Shown here: positions 24,475 through 32,154 of the stretch, piece by piece | Layout of the letters: each line of letters starts with the position of its first letter | Numbering within the stretch: the stretch's first letter is position 1 | Position numbers and translations under genes: made by a program | The notes under the pieces: generated by a model | The model's database searches: none | Seen by the model: the letters and a program-made list of their open reading frames with translations, nothing else | What the model was told of the DNA's origin: nothing | Assembly: GCA_024231955.1 (NCBI GenBank) | Contig: JAAEPZ010001024.1 | Span: forward strand, 310,001 to 374,000 | Direction of reading: 5' to 3' | Length of the DNA: 64,000 nucleotides | From: a bacterium | GTDB lineage: Bacteria > Krumholzibacteriota > Krumholzibacteriia > JACNKJ01

Positions 24475-25647
24475 TCAGGTCCTGTAAGCAGGGTGCCCCG
24501 TGATTGCATGACCGAGAATCAGTGAGTGGATTTCATGAGTACCCTCGTAGGTAATCACCGACTCCAGATTACAGAGATGGCGACCCGTTCTGTATTCAAG
24601 ACTGATGCCATTCGCACCAAGCAGCTGACGGCAGGTTCTGGCGACATCCAGCGCCATGGCGCAATTTTCCCGTTTGGCCAATGAGATCATGGCCGGCGTG
24701 GCGCGATCCGCCCCCTTGAGCGCCGCGAGACGCTCGACCAGCAGGCGACCCTTGGTCACGCCGCAGAGCATGTCCGCCAGACGCTCCTGAATCAACTGAA
24801 AACGTGCCAACGGTCCGCCGAACATCTCCCGTTCACCCACATACTCCGCCGCCTCCTCCAGACAATCCAGAGCCGCACCCGTCACGCCCCAGGCGATACT
24901 GTATCGCGCCTGGTTCAGGCAGGAGAGAGCGGCGCCCAACCCGGTTACACCGGGCAGCAGGGCCGAATCCGGCAGACGCACATCGTCGAAGTGCAACTCC
25001 GAGGTGTCCGAGGCGCGCAGGCTCATCTTGTGTCGCATGAGACTCGTCGTGAAACCGGGCGTGCCTTTTTCGACCAGGAACCCGCGGATGCCCTCATCGG
25101 TGCGCGCCCAGACGACGGCGATGTCGGCCAACGTACCGTTGGTGATCCACATCTTGTTGCCGTTGAGCACCCAGCAATCGCCGTCGCGAACCGCGCGCGT
25201 GATCATCCCCCCCGGATCGGAACCGTGGTCGGGCTCCGTGAGGCCGAAGCAACCCACCCTGGCCCCGCTGGCCAGCGGCTGCAACCAGCGTGATTTCTGC
25301 TCCTCGCTGCCGTAGCGGTGGATGGGGTACATGACCAGACCGCCCTGTACCGAGGCAAAGCTGCGCAGACCGCTATCACCCCGTTCCAGTTCTAGCATCA
25401 TCAGGCCGTAAGCCCGCTGCCCCAGACCGGGCAGGTCGTAACCGGTCAACGTCGGGCCGAAGAGTCCAAGCGCCCCCATACGGGCAATCAACTCTTTGGG
25501 GAAATGGCCATCCTCCCAGGCGTCCCTCAGCAACGGCCGCACATCTCTGTCGACGAAAGCGCGAACGGTGGACCGGACCAGACGCTCCTCGTCGGTCAAT
25601 TCGGCATCGAGATCGTAAATATCCAGCCACGCTGATGGCGCCGTCAT
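24475..25647 (-). CDS. Acyl-CoA dehydrogenase, glutaryl-CoA dehydrogenase type
   Basis: The 390-residue flavoenzyme has the features of the glutaryl-CoA dehydrogenase branch: GYDLPGLGQRAYGLMMLELE, RGDSGLRSFASVQGGLVMYP, GCFGLTEPDHGSDPGGM (FAD/substrate loop), and YEGTHEIHSLILGHAITG with the conserved Glu-Gly-Thr near the C-terminus, where the catalytic Glu lies. Glutaryl-CoA dehydrogenase oxidises and decarboxylates glutaryl-CoA to crotonyl-CoA in lysine and tryptophan breakdown. The start ATG at 25647 follows GGAG; an upstream GTG at 25686 has no site. It is the first gene of the run with the AIM24-like and selenoprotein genes. The substrate assignment is from overall similarity and is moderate. 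Confidence 0.85.
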   Translation of the reverse strand: MTAPSAWLDIYDLDAELTDEERLVRSTVRAFVDRDVRPLLRDAWEDGHFPKELIARMGALGLFGPTLTGYDLPGLGQRAYGLMMLELERGDSGLRSFASVQGGLVMYPIHRYGSEEQKSRWLQPLASGARVGCFGLTEPDHGSDPGGMITRAVRDGDCWVLNGNKMWITNGTLADIAVVWARTDEGIRGFLVEKGTPGFTTSLMRHKMSLRASDTSELHFDDVRLPDSALLPGVTGLGAALSCLNQARYSIAWGVTGAALDCLEEAAEYVGEREMFGGPLARFQLIQERLADMLCGVTKGRLLVERLAALKGADRATPAMISLAKRENCAMALDVARTCRQLLGANGISLEYRTGRHLCNLESVITYEGTHEIHSLILGHAITGHPAYRT

Positions 25648-25724
25648 ATCAACTCCGTTCGGGATCTCCTGAATGGAGATCGTCACATCTCATGTTGGTC
25701 AAAAGGCATTGGAACCGGTTTTCG

Positions 25725-26618
25725 TCAAGCAAATAATTCACCCTGAACACGATCCGCCGAATCGGGTAACTCGGGTACGGGTTGCTTGAGAAGCGAGAGC
25801 AGAGCAAGCACACTGGCGGGGGCGTGTCCGCTGTAGTGATTGTTGAAGTAGCTGTAGATACCGCTCAGCCTGTCGCGACGACTCTCGATCCAGTTCGCCC
25901 AGTCGGCCATATCCAGGCGGCGGTCGATAACCACCCTGCCGAACCTCTTCAGCCGCCGATCGCCAAGCCAGCGGAGATAGGTGAAATCGGTGGTCAATGG
26001 CCGCTCAGACGCATCCGCAGAGCCGACCGTGATCACCCAGGCCATATCGAACTCGGCGAGAAGGTTGAGCGTGTCATCATTCAGCCAGCCCGCATGGCGG
26101 AAATCCACGGCATAGCGGAAGCCTGTCGGCAATGTGGAGAGAAAGCGGCGCAACCGCCCCAGCTCCTCGGGCGGAAAGTCGGGCGGCAGATGGATGAGCA
26201 GCGCACCCAGTTTCTCGCCCAGTCCGGCGATGATGGTCAGGAAATGCTTGATTACGGGATTGGCCGGGTCGAGGCCGTTCTTCTCGTGCGTGATGGCGCG
26301 GGGAAAGCGGACAGAGAAAGTGAACCCCGACGCGCTGCGCTCCACCCACGACTTGACTACCGATTCCTGCGGTACGGAGTAGAAGGTGGTATCCACCTCA
26401 ACTGATCGGAACACCCGGGAATAGACGTGGAGGTAATCCCTCTGTCTGGTGCCCACAGGATAGAAAGGCCCCAGCCAATCCTTGTAGCTCCAGCCACAAG
26501 TTCCCGGGAAGATGCCCTTGTCCACACTGGAGCCCGACATCCGATTCAGGATCTCTCGGCAGAAGCGCTCCTCGTCGACGAACTCCTCCTCGGTACGCCA
26601 GTTCTTGTCGAATGTCAT
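25725..26618 (-). CDS. DUF72 (YecE-like) domain protein
   Basis: The 297-residue protein has the DUF72 TIM-barrel hallmarks: GTCGWSYKDWLGPFYP near residue 40, EVDTTFYSVP, SVRFPRAITHEK, RYAVDFRHAGWL and the final IYSYFNNHYSGHAPASV. The biochemical role of the family is not known. The first 35 residues before the domain are unusual, and the start ATG at 26618 lacks a strong ribosome binding site, so the true start may lie further in. The gene is oriented like the acyl-CoA dehydrogenase operon with a 77-nt gap. Confidence 0.85.
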   Translation of the reverse strand: MTFDKNWRTEEEFVDEERFCREILNRMSGSSVDKGIFPGTCGWSYKDWLGPFYPVGTRQRDYLHVYSRVFRSVEVDTTFYSVPQESVVKSWVERSASGFTFSVRFPRAITHEKNGLDPANPVIKHFLTIIAGLGEKLGALLIHLPPDFPPEELGRLRRFLSTLPTGFRYAVDFRHAGWLNDDTLNLLAEFDMAWVITVGSADASERPLTTDFTYLRWLGDRRLKRFGRVVIDRRLDMADWANWIESRRDRLSGIYSYFNNHYSGHAPASVLALLSLLKQPVPELPDSADRVQGELFA

Positions 26619-26799
26619 GATACAAAAATGATACAGGTCTCATCGCCTCAACTCAAGCGAATGCGACATAAAAGGGTGGTGTAGCGATGAGGCGTGATGC
26701 CGTCGGAATCTGATCAGGATCCACCGGAATCGAGAAAGGCGTTGATGGAGACTGCAAACCCCCATAAGATAAGCTGTTGACCCAAACAGGAGGTGGATT

Positions 26800-27396
26800 A
26801 TGACCGGCTTGCGTATTGTTGCGTTCACGACGCTCCTCATGCTCTGCTTATGCGGATTCAGCCTGGCGGAGACAATCGAGGAGGAGAGCAGCCATACCGA
26901 ATTCCCGACGATGATCACGGCGCCCGGCGAGAGCGGGGTTGAACTGCAGGCCGTGGGTACCGGTATTCGGAAGAAGGCCTGGTTCAAGGTCTACGCCGCC
27001 TGTTTCTACGTGGACGCCACCGTGGACCTGGGTGCCGATCCCTGGGACAGAGCGATCAATGGTGAATTCGCCAAACTGATCAGCATGCACATGTTGCGTG
27101 ACGTGGATGGCGAAAAAATCGGAGGCGCCTACCGCGAGGGTATCCGCAAGACCCTGCCGGAGGGGCACGATGAGGCAATCGACAAACTCGTCGGGATGTA
27201 CACCGAAAAGGCTGTCAATGGACAGGACCTTGTCCTTTATTATGAACCGGGCAAAGGTTTACGCGCCAGCCAGGGCGGCAAGGAGCTCGGCTGGATCGCC
27301 GACACTGAAGTGATCACCGCGCTCTGGGCGATCTGGTTCGGCGAGGAGCCCATCAGTGATGATCTGCGCAAGGGTCTGTTGAATCTGGATGATTAG
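26800..27396 (+). CDS. Secreted chalcone-isomerase-like protein
   Basis: A signal peptide (TTLLMLCLCGFSLAETIEEE) leads the 198-residue protein. The mature part matches the chalcone-isomerase-like fold: GVELQAVGTGIRKKAWFKVY, ACFYVDATVDLG, LRDVDGEKIGGAYREGIRK and GKELGWIADTEVITALWAIW near the end. Bacterial members of this group are usually periplasmic fatty-acid or ligand-binding proteins without isomerase activity. The start is preceded by AGGAGGTGG. The gene is followed by an export/exopolysaccharide pair at a 31-nt gap, and may be transcribed with it. Confidence 0.82.
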   Translation: MTGLRIVAFTTLLMLCLCGFSLAETIEEESSHTEFPTMITAPGESGVELQAVGTGIRKKAWFKVYAACFYVDATVDLGADPWDRAINGEFAKLISMHMLRDVDGEKIGGAYREGIRKTLPEGHDEAIDKLVGMYTEKAVNGQDLVLYYEPGKGLRASQGGKELGWIADTEVITALWAIWFGEEPISDDLRKGLLNLDD

Positions 27397-27427
27397 TCGA
27401 CCGCGGGCGGATCGCCGAAATGAAGGT

Positions 27428-28660
27428 ATGAGGACGATTGTGCGTGTAACGATTCATGGCTCCTACGGCACGGGCAACAGGGGGGACAATATCATTCTCT
27501 CTCAGCTGTTGCGGCTGCTTGAGGAGGAGTTGCCCGGTGCCGAAGTGACGATCCTCTGTCGCGACGTCCGCCGCGTAGCTCTGTTTCTCGGGGCGGAGTT
27601 CGTCGACAGTGTCCTCCGCTTCACCCCGCTGCATGTCTCGTTCCGCAAGAACCCGCTCAAGGTTCTGAGCGCCTGCCGCAACTGCGACCTGTTCATTCTC
27701 GGTGGCGGCGGCCTCCTGTGGGGTCGCGTCCCCGGCAACCTCTCCTACTGGCTTCAGCGTCCGCGAGTGGCGCTCCTTGCTGGGAAGCGTGTGATCTTCT
27801 ATGTGCCCGGCATCTATGGTATAGAGGGGCGCTCCGCACAGAAACTGCTGAAGAAAGTGGGGGACAGGATAGATTTCCTGTCCGTCCGCGACGATGAAGG
27901 GTTCACGCAGCTCGTTAACGCGGGGGTTGCCCGGGAGCGGATAATCAGGGGAGCCGATCCGGCGTTCCTGCTCGCGCCTCCGCAGATTGATCAGATGACC
28001 AATCTGGTTGAGGCCCTCGGATTGAGCGGCAAGAAGCTCATCGGTCTCTCCGCACGCGATTGGCGCAGTCGGCTGTCAGCCGGCATATTCGCCAAGTTCG
28101 CTCACGAGCTGCTGGCGGACGAAAACCAGGTACTCCTGTTTTTCGTGTTCAAATCGGGTGGCTTGCTCGGCGAAACCGATACTGACGATCTCAATGTTAT
28201 CGCCGCTCTCCTGCGTACACTCAATCCCGAGCAGCACCGTCGTGTCGTGATCGTGGATGACAAATACTCAATAGCCGAACTGATCAATCTCATAGCGGCC
28301 TGCGACTACATGATCGGCATGCGGCTGCATTCGCTCATCTTTGCCACCATTGCCGGTACGCCGTTCGGCGCTGTGGCCTATGATGCCAAGATCAACGCCT
28401 ATATGCGGATGGTTGGTCGCGAGGACTACATGTTATCGATGCAGGATGTCAGCGATCCCGATCGGATCGGACAGCTCACGGCCTCGCTCGATCGGGAGCG
28501 CCAGGAGGCGGATGTTGCAGGACCCTTGCCGGGCATCACCGGCAAGGCTGTTGAGCTCAGTGCCCGGGCGCACGAGATCCACTCGATTCTTGCCCTGAAA
28601 TTGCGGGAATGGTTCTCCGCCGCACCAGACACTGGCATCCACCGGAACAAAAAGGATTAG
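27428..28660 (+). CDS. Polysaccharide pyruvyl transferase family protein
   Basis: The 410-residue protein has the GT-B-like layout of pyruvyl transferases (CsaB/WcaK): HGSYGTGNRGDNIILSQLL near the start, LFILGGGGLLWGRVPG, FYVPGIYGIEG, FLSVRDDEGFTQL, GADPAFLL and the signature MIGMRLHSLIFATIAGTPF with its conserved Arg and His. Such enzymes attach ketal pyruvate to sugars of cell-wall or surface polymers using phosphoenolpyruvate. The start ATG at 27428 follows AAGG; an earlier in-frame ATG would overlap the previous gene. It is followed directly by a glycosyltransferase, suggesting a surface-polymer modification pair. Confidence 0.85.
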   Translation: MRTIVRVTIHGSYGTGNRGDNIILSQLLRLLEEELPGAEVTILCRDVRRVALFLGAEFVDSVLRFTPLHVSFRKNPLKVLSACRNCDLFILGGGGLLWGRVPGNLSYWLQRPRVALLAGKRVIFYVPGIYGIEGRSAQKLLKKVGDRIDFLSVRDDEGFTQLVNAGVARERIIRGADPAFLLAPPQIDQMTNLVEALGLSGKKLIGLSARDWRSRLSAGIFAKFAHELLADENQVLLFFVFKSGGLLGETDTDDLNVIAALLRTLNPEQHRRVVIVDDKYSIAELINLIAACDYMIGMRLHSLIFATIAGTPFGAVAYDAKINAYMRMVGREDYMLSMQDVSDPDRIGQLTASLDRERQEADVAGPLPGITGKAVELSARAHEIHSILALKLREWFSAAPDTGIHRNKKD

Positions 28661-28661
28661 C

Positions 28662-29807
28662 GTGCGTCGCGACCTGATCTACCTCTCTCCCATCCCCTGG
28701 CGTGGTCTATACCAGCGGCCGCAACACACCGCGCGGCTGTTGGCCCGGGACAGGAATGTTCTCTTCGTCGAACCCATCACGATTCACGGGAGGAAACCCC
28801 CGAAAGATGAGGGGCGTTTGAGCTTTCTCGCCTTGCCCGTGCTGCCGATCAACGCCCGTAATCCCCTGGTGCGGGGAATGGCCTCATTCTCCACAGCCAT
28901 CCCCCCGCTCAGGCGGATGGTGGAGATTCGACAATCGGTGCTGCTCTGCCGCAAACTTGACAAACTGGTTCTGGACAAACGCTTCTCGATCGAGGGGACC
29001 GGACCGGCTTTTCTGTTCGGCTATCCCCAGTTCTATCCTCTCAAGCGCACCTACCCCGAAGCGCCCCTGATCTATGATCACATGGATGATATCCTCCACC
29101 TGGGCAATCCATCCGCCGCCATGCGCCGCGATTTTACCGAACTGGTGAGCCGTGCGGATCTGGTTAACGCCACCAGCGGCAAACTGGCCGAACAGATGAC
29201 GGCCATGAAAGCGCGTAAGCTGCTCCGGATCGGTAACGGGGTGGAGTGGGCACGCTTCACAAGCGCGGGCAATCAGGAACCACCCGTGGAGCTCGTGGAC
29301 CTGCCGCAGCCGCGAGTGATCTATGTCGGCAGCGTCGCCGAGTGGTTTGATTTCGATCTGCTGTTCGAAGTGGCCCGCCTGCGCCCCGAAATCAGCTTCC
29401 CCATTGTTGGTCCCGTACGCCCTCAACTTAAGCGGCGGATCAATGCAGCTCCGGCCAATGTCCACTTTTTCGGCGCCAGGCCTTACGAGGAGATTCCGAC
29501 ATGGCTCGCCGGTTGCCGGGCGGCGATGATCCCATTTCTGAAGACACCGCTCACCGAGGCTGTCGATCCCGTGAAGATCCACGAATATCTGGCCAGCGGT
29601 CTGGGGGTACTGACTACATCGTTCTCACCCGAAGTCCTGGCTCTGGCGGGTCCCGTGACGGCGGCCGACACAGCGTCCGAATTTGCAGCTGCGCTGGACA
29701 CTCATCTGGCCTCGCCTCCCGACCCCGAACAGCAGCGGAGCTTCGCCGCGGGTCGGCGTTGGGACGCTCTTCTGGCCGAACTGGCCGAAGCGTTGGATCA
29801 ACTATAG
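28662..29807 (+). CDS. Glycosyltransferase (GT4-like)
   Basis: The 381-residue protein resembles retaining GT-B glycosyltransferases that strip the first Rossmann domain short: YLSPIPWRGLYQRPQHTARL at the N-terminus, LLRIGNGVEWARF (the NGVD-like link between domains), PRVIYVGSVAEWFDFDLL, ISFPIVGPVRP, VHFFGARPYEEIPTWLAGC and KIHEYLASGLGVLTT with the nucleotide-binding Glu. It starts with GTG two bases after the stop of the pyruvyl transferase gene, with AAAGGA upstream. The pair probably decorates an exported or wall-linked polysaccharide. The sugar donor is unknown. Confidence 0.85.
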   Translation: MRRDLIYLSPIPWRGLYQRPQHTARLLARDRNVLFVEPITIHGRKPPKDEGRLSFLALPVLPINARNPLVRGMASFSTAIPPLRRMVEIRQSVLLCRKLDKLVLDKRFSIEGTGPAFLFGYPQFYPLKRTYPEAPLIYDHMDDILHLGNPSAAMRRDFTELVSRADLVNATSGKLAEQMTAMKARKLLRIGNGVEWARFTSAGNQEPPVELVDLPQPRVIYVGSVAEWFDFDLLFEVARLRPEISFPIVGPVRPQLKRRINAAPANVHFFGARPYEEIPTWLAGCRAAMIPFLKTPLTEAVDPVKIHEYLASGLGVLTTSFSPEVLALAGPVTAADTASEFAAALDTHLASPPDPEQQRSFAAGRRWDALLAELAEALDQL

Positions 29808-29842
29808 ATGGTGGAATTGCACCGGCTGAACAACGGTCCCCG

Positions 29843-30259
29843 TCACCTATCCGAGATCCATTCGCGCGCGGTTTTCAGATCCTGGAAGATCCGCATATCC
29901 CATGGAGAATCGAGTATTTCAACGCCGTAAAGCGAAGCCATCGCGGCCAGCGCCTCTTCGTAGGCGACTATGGCTACTATGATATTGGGATTCGATCTTG
30001 CTGCGGCTCGGTCCAGAGCTGAACGTCTCTCAACATCCCTGATGGACAGCTCAAACCCGGTAACCGCGAGAAGGTCGACCAGTTGATAGCGAATATCGTC
30101 AAATCTGGGATCGCTGTAGGTCTCGTTGGTGATATCGATCATCTCGCTGCCCGTGAGGGTATCCCGATAGCTGTAGCAAATCCCCCTCTTCTCCCATTCG
30201 ATTGTAACTGGCAATTTTCGTCCCCCCGTTAGCCACTCTACCTGATGACTATCACACAT
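29843..30259 (-). CDS. Hypothetical protein, STAS/SpoIIAA-like appearance
   Basis: The 138-residue frame looks real from its composition and ends in a convergent 35-nt gap with the glycosyltransferase. The core (PVTIEWEKRGICYSYRDTL, IIVAIVAYEEALAAMASLYG) has the alternating beta/alpha pattern of small STAS/SEC14-like domains known from hypothetical proteins. The ATG at 30259 has only a weak ribosome binding site, whereas a TTG at 30214 follows GGGGGG at good spacing and would give a 123-residue protein beginning LPVTIEW. The later start may be correct. No function is assigned. Confidence 0.5.
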   Translation of the reverse strand: MCDSHQVEWLTGGRKLPVTIEWEKRGICYSYRDTLTGSEMIDITNETYSDPRFDDIRYQLVDLLAVTGFELSIRDVERRSALDRAAARSNPNIIVAIVAYEEALAAMASLYGVEILDSPWDMRIFQDLKTAREWISDR

Positions 30260-30498
30260 AACCCTGATCCTGTCGAGTTCTCCCTCATCGTCGAATCTGT
30301 AAAGCCGCGAAATCCTTTTCGCCCGTGAAGATCACCCCTATCCGGACAGCATGAGACATCATGTGATGCGATCATTGTGACCGGGCAGCGGGTCTGGAGA
30401 AATTCGCATGACTATCTGCCGCATCCTCAGTTTGCCTGTGTCAGTGGGGCAAGATCGCTGAATGTTTGAAATGACTCTTGTCAGAAAGGATGCGCCCG

Positions 30499-31101
30499 GT
30501 GAAAGTAGCTGCCATGGAACATAATGACTGGCCTCTTAATCGGGCGGACAAGATCGAAGCGGCGACACGTCTCTTCCCGATCTGGGTGCGCAATACGCGA
30601 GACGACCTCTACGCCACACTCTTCAGAATAGTGCGCAATGAGGGCGATGCCGAGGATCTGCTGCAGGACACCTATATGCGGGCCCTCGCCAGAATCGACA
30701 GCTATAGAGGTGATGGAGCGCCCGGAGCCTGGTTGCGAAGTATCGCAGTTCGGCTTGCGCTCAACCATCTGCGCGCCAGGAAGATTCGCCGCTGGCTACC
30801 CATCCACTCAAATTCCAACAATGACTTCACGGGGGAAAGCGAGATTCAGATTCCGGACAAGGGACCATCGCCGAGCGATCTGGTTCTGCTGGCCGAGCGC
30901 AAGCAGCAACTGGAGAGCGTATTGAGGACAATGCCCGCCAAAGCACAGGTTGCGTTTTCTCTACGGTGCCTCGAAGACAGGTCCTACGACGAGATAGCAG
31001 AGCTGCTCGGGTGCAGTGAAGCCACTGCCCGCAGCCTGGTATCAAGAACCTCATCCCGTCTCGAAAAGGTGACAAGAGAGCGAGGTTGGCACGATGAATA
31101 G
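30499..31101 (+). CDS. ECF-type RNA polymerase sigma factor
   Basis: The protein (about 200 residues) has both ECF regions. Region 2 is ATLFRIVRNEGDAEDLLQD followed by AWLRSIAVRLALNHLRAR, which binds the core polymerase and the -10 element. Region 4 is RCLEDRSYDEIAELLGCSEA with VSRTSSRLEK, a helix-turn-helix for the -35 element. The GTG at 30499 has AAAGGA 8 nt upstream; an in-frame ATG and TTG further up are possible but lack good sites. The gene overlaps the next one by 8 nt. That gene encodes a single-span membrane protein, the standard arrangement of sigma factor with its membrane anti-sigma. Confidence 0.88.
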   Translation: MKVAAMEHNDWPLNRADKIEAATRLFPIWVRNTRDDLYATLFRIVRNEGDAEDLLQDTYMRALARIDSYRGDGAPGAWLRSIAVRLALNHLRARKIRRWLPIHSNSNNDFTGESEIQIPDKGPSPSDLVLLAERKQQLESVLRTMPAKAQVAFSLRCLEDRSYDEIAELLGCSEATARSLVSRTSSRLEKVTRERGWHDE

Positions 31102-31522
31102 TATCAAAGAGATCCGCGATGTCCTCGAACCGGAAACACCTCGGCTCTCCGCCGACGCGGCTTCCAGAATCGAGGCGACAGTAGAACACACGCTGAGCAA
31201 TTCCCAAGGCAAACGCCGACTTCGGCAACGACCTGGCCTGTTCGTGCCGGCCATAGCAGTGCCGGCACTGGTTCTGATCATCACGTTGATACTGATCAAT
31301 CCGTTTGGACGCGGGGAGATCTCGCCCAAGATTCTGCTCCTGAATGAGGAGCAACTTATGGCGAATCTTGAGCAGATGATTGGTACGGACGTTGATGTCG
31401 AAGGGATCTACTACGGCGATGATGTGGAATTCGTAAGCGACAACTGGACCGATGATGACTGGAATGCCTTCACCGAGAATCTGGAGGATTTCCAGTTGAG
31501 TGATACAGGAGGAAACCGATGA
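31094..31522 (+). CDS. Single-span membrane protein, candidate anti-sigma factor
   Basis: The 142-residue protein has a charged N-terminal cytoplasmic part of about 50 residues, one membrane helix (FVPAIAVPALVLIITLILI) and an acidic periplasmic tail (VSDNWTDDDWNAFTENLEDF). It overlaps the sigma gene upstream by 8 nt and the Spy-like gene downstream by 4 nt (ATGA), so all three are coupled. It has no zinc-binding HCC anti-sigma motif, so the anti-sigma role is inferred from position only. Confidence 0.6.
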   Translation: MNSIKEIRDVLEPETPRLSADAASRIEATVEHTLSNSQGKRRLRQRPGLFVPAIAVPALVLIITLILINPFGRGEISPKILLLNEEQLMANLEQMIGTDVDVEGIYYGDDVEFVSDNWTDDDWNAFTENLEDFQLSDTGGNR

Positions 31523-32094
31523 AGAAAATTACACTGAGCATTCTGCTCATCCTGATGGCGTCCCTGGCCTTCGCACAACCCGGAACTTCAAAGTCCGATC
31601 AGGCTTCGACCTGCTTCGCACAAGGCGGACCGGGTAGGGGCGGCGATGGTCCCCCGATGGGCGGCCCGGGCTTTGAGGGCAGAGCTAAAGAGAAGATGGA
31701 GGCCTTCCGCCTCTTCAAAATGACGGAGTATCTTGAACTGACCGAAGATCAGACCGCCAAGCTCTTCCCCCGGATGGCGAAGATCAACAAGGTCCGCGAT
31801 GAGTTCTGGACAACCACCAAGGCGCAACTGACCGAGCTCGAGGAGCTGGTCAAGAACGACAGGATCAAGAAGGCGGCCAATCTGGCCAATGAGATCCACA
31901 ACGCCAGGTGGGAACACGAGAAGGAGATCCGCGATCTGGAGATGGAGATCTACGAACTGTTCACCGGCGAGCAGCAGGCGCGGTACATCCTCTTCCAGAC
32001 GAAGTTTCGTAAGCATCTCAAAGGCGTGCAGCAGAAGATGAACCGCCGACACATGGACGGCCCGCCCCCCCGACGCGGACCCCATGGAGGATAG
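31519..32094 (+). CDS. Periplasmic Spy/CpxP-like heavy-metal sensor or chaperone
   Basis: A signal peptide (KKITLSILLILMASLAFAQ) precedes a Gly/Pro-rich stretch, then a helical domain with two LTxxQ-type motifs: LELTEDQTAKLFPRM and LFTGEQQARYILFQ. These define the Spy/CpxP/CnrX family, periplasmic proteins that hold unfolded proteins or sense metals. The C-terminal tail is rich in Pro, Arg and Gly (GPPPRRGPHGG). It is the third gene of the ECF sigma operon, so it may be the periplasmic sensor or a product of the stress response. The start overlaps the previous stop as ATGA. Confidence 0.82.
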   Translation: MKKITLSILLILMASLAFAQPGTSKSDQASTCFAQGGPGRGGDGPPMGGPGFEGRAKEKMEAFRLFKMTEYLELTEDQTAKLFPRMAKINKVRDEFWTTTKAQLTELEELVKNDRIKKAANLANEIHNARWEHEKEIRDLEMEIYELFTGEQQARYILFQTKFRKHLKGVQQKMNRRHMDGPPPRRGPHGG

Positions 32095-32126
32095 AGCAGT
32101 CTAATCCCGTGACTGACTGTTCAGCG

Positions 32127-32154
32127 CCCCTCTCCCGATTGGGAGGGGGGTTTT
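32127..32154 (+). terminator. Intrinsic terminator of the sigma-Spy operon
   Basis: CCCCTCTCCC (32127-32136) pairs with GGGAGGGGGG (32141-32150, one G-T wobble) around GATT and is followed by TTTT. The terminator touches the stop codon of the convergent GWxTD gene. Confidence 0.85.
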
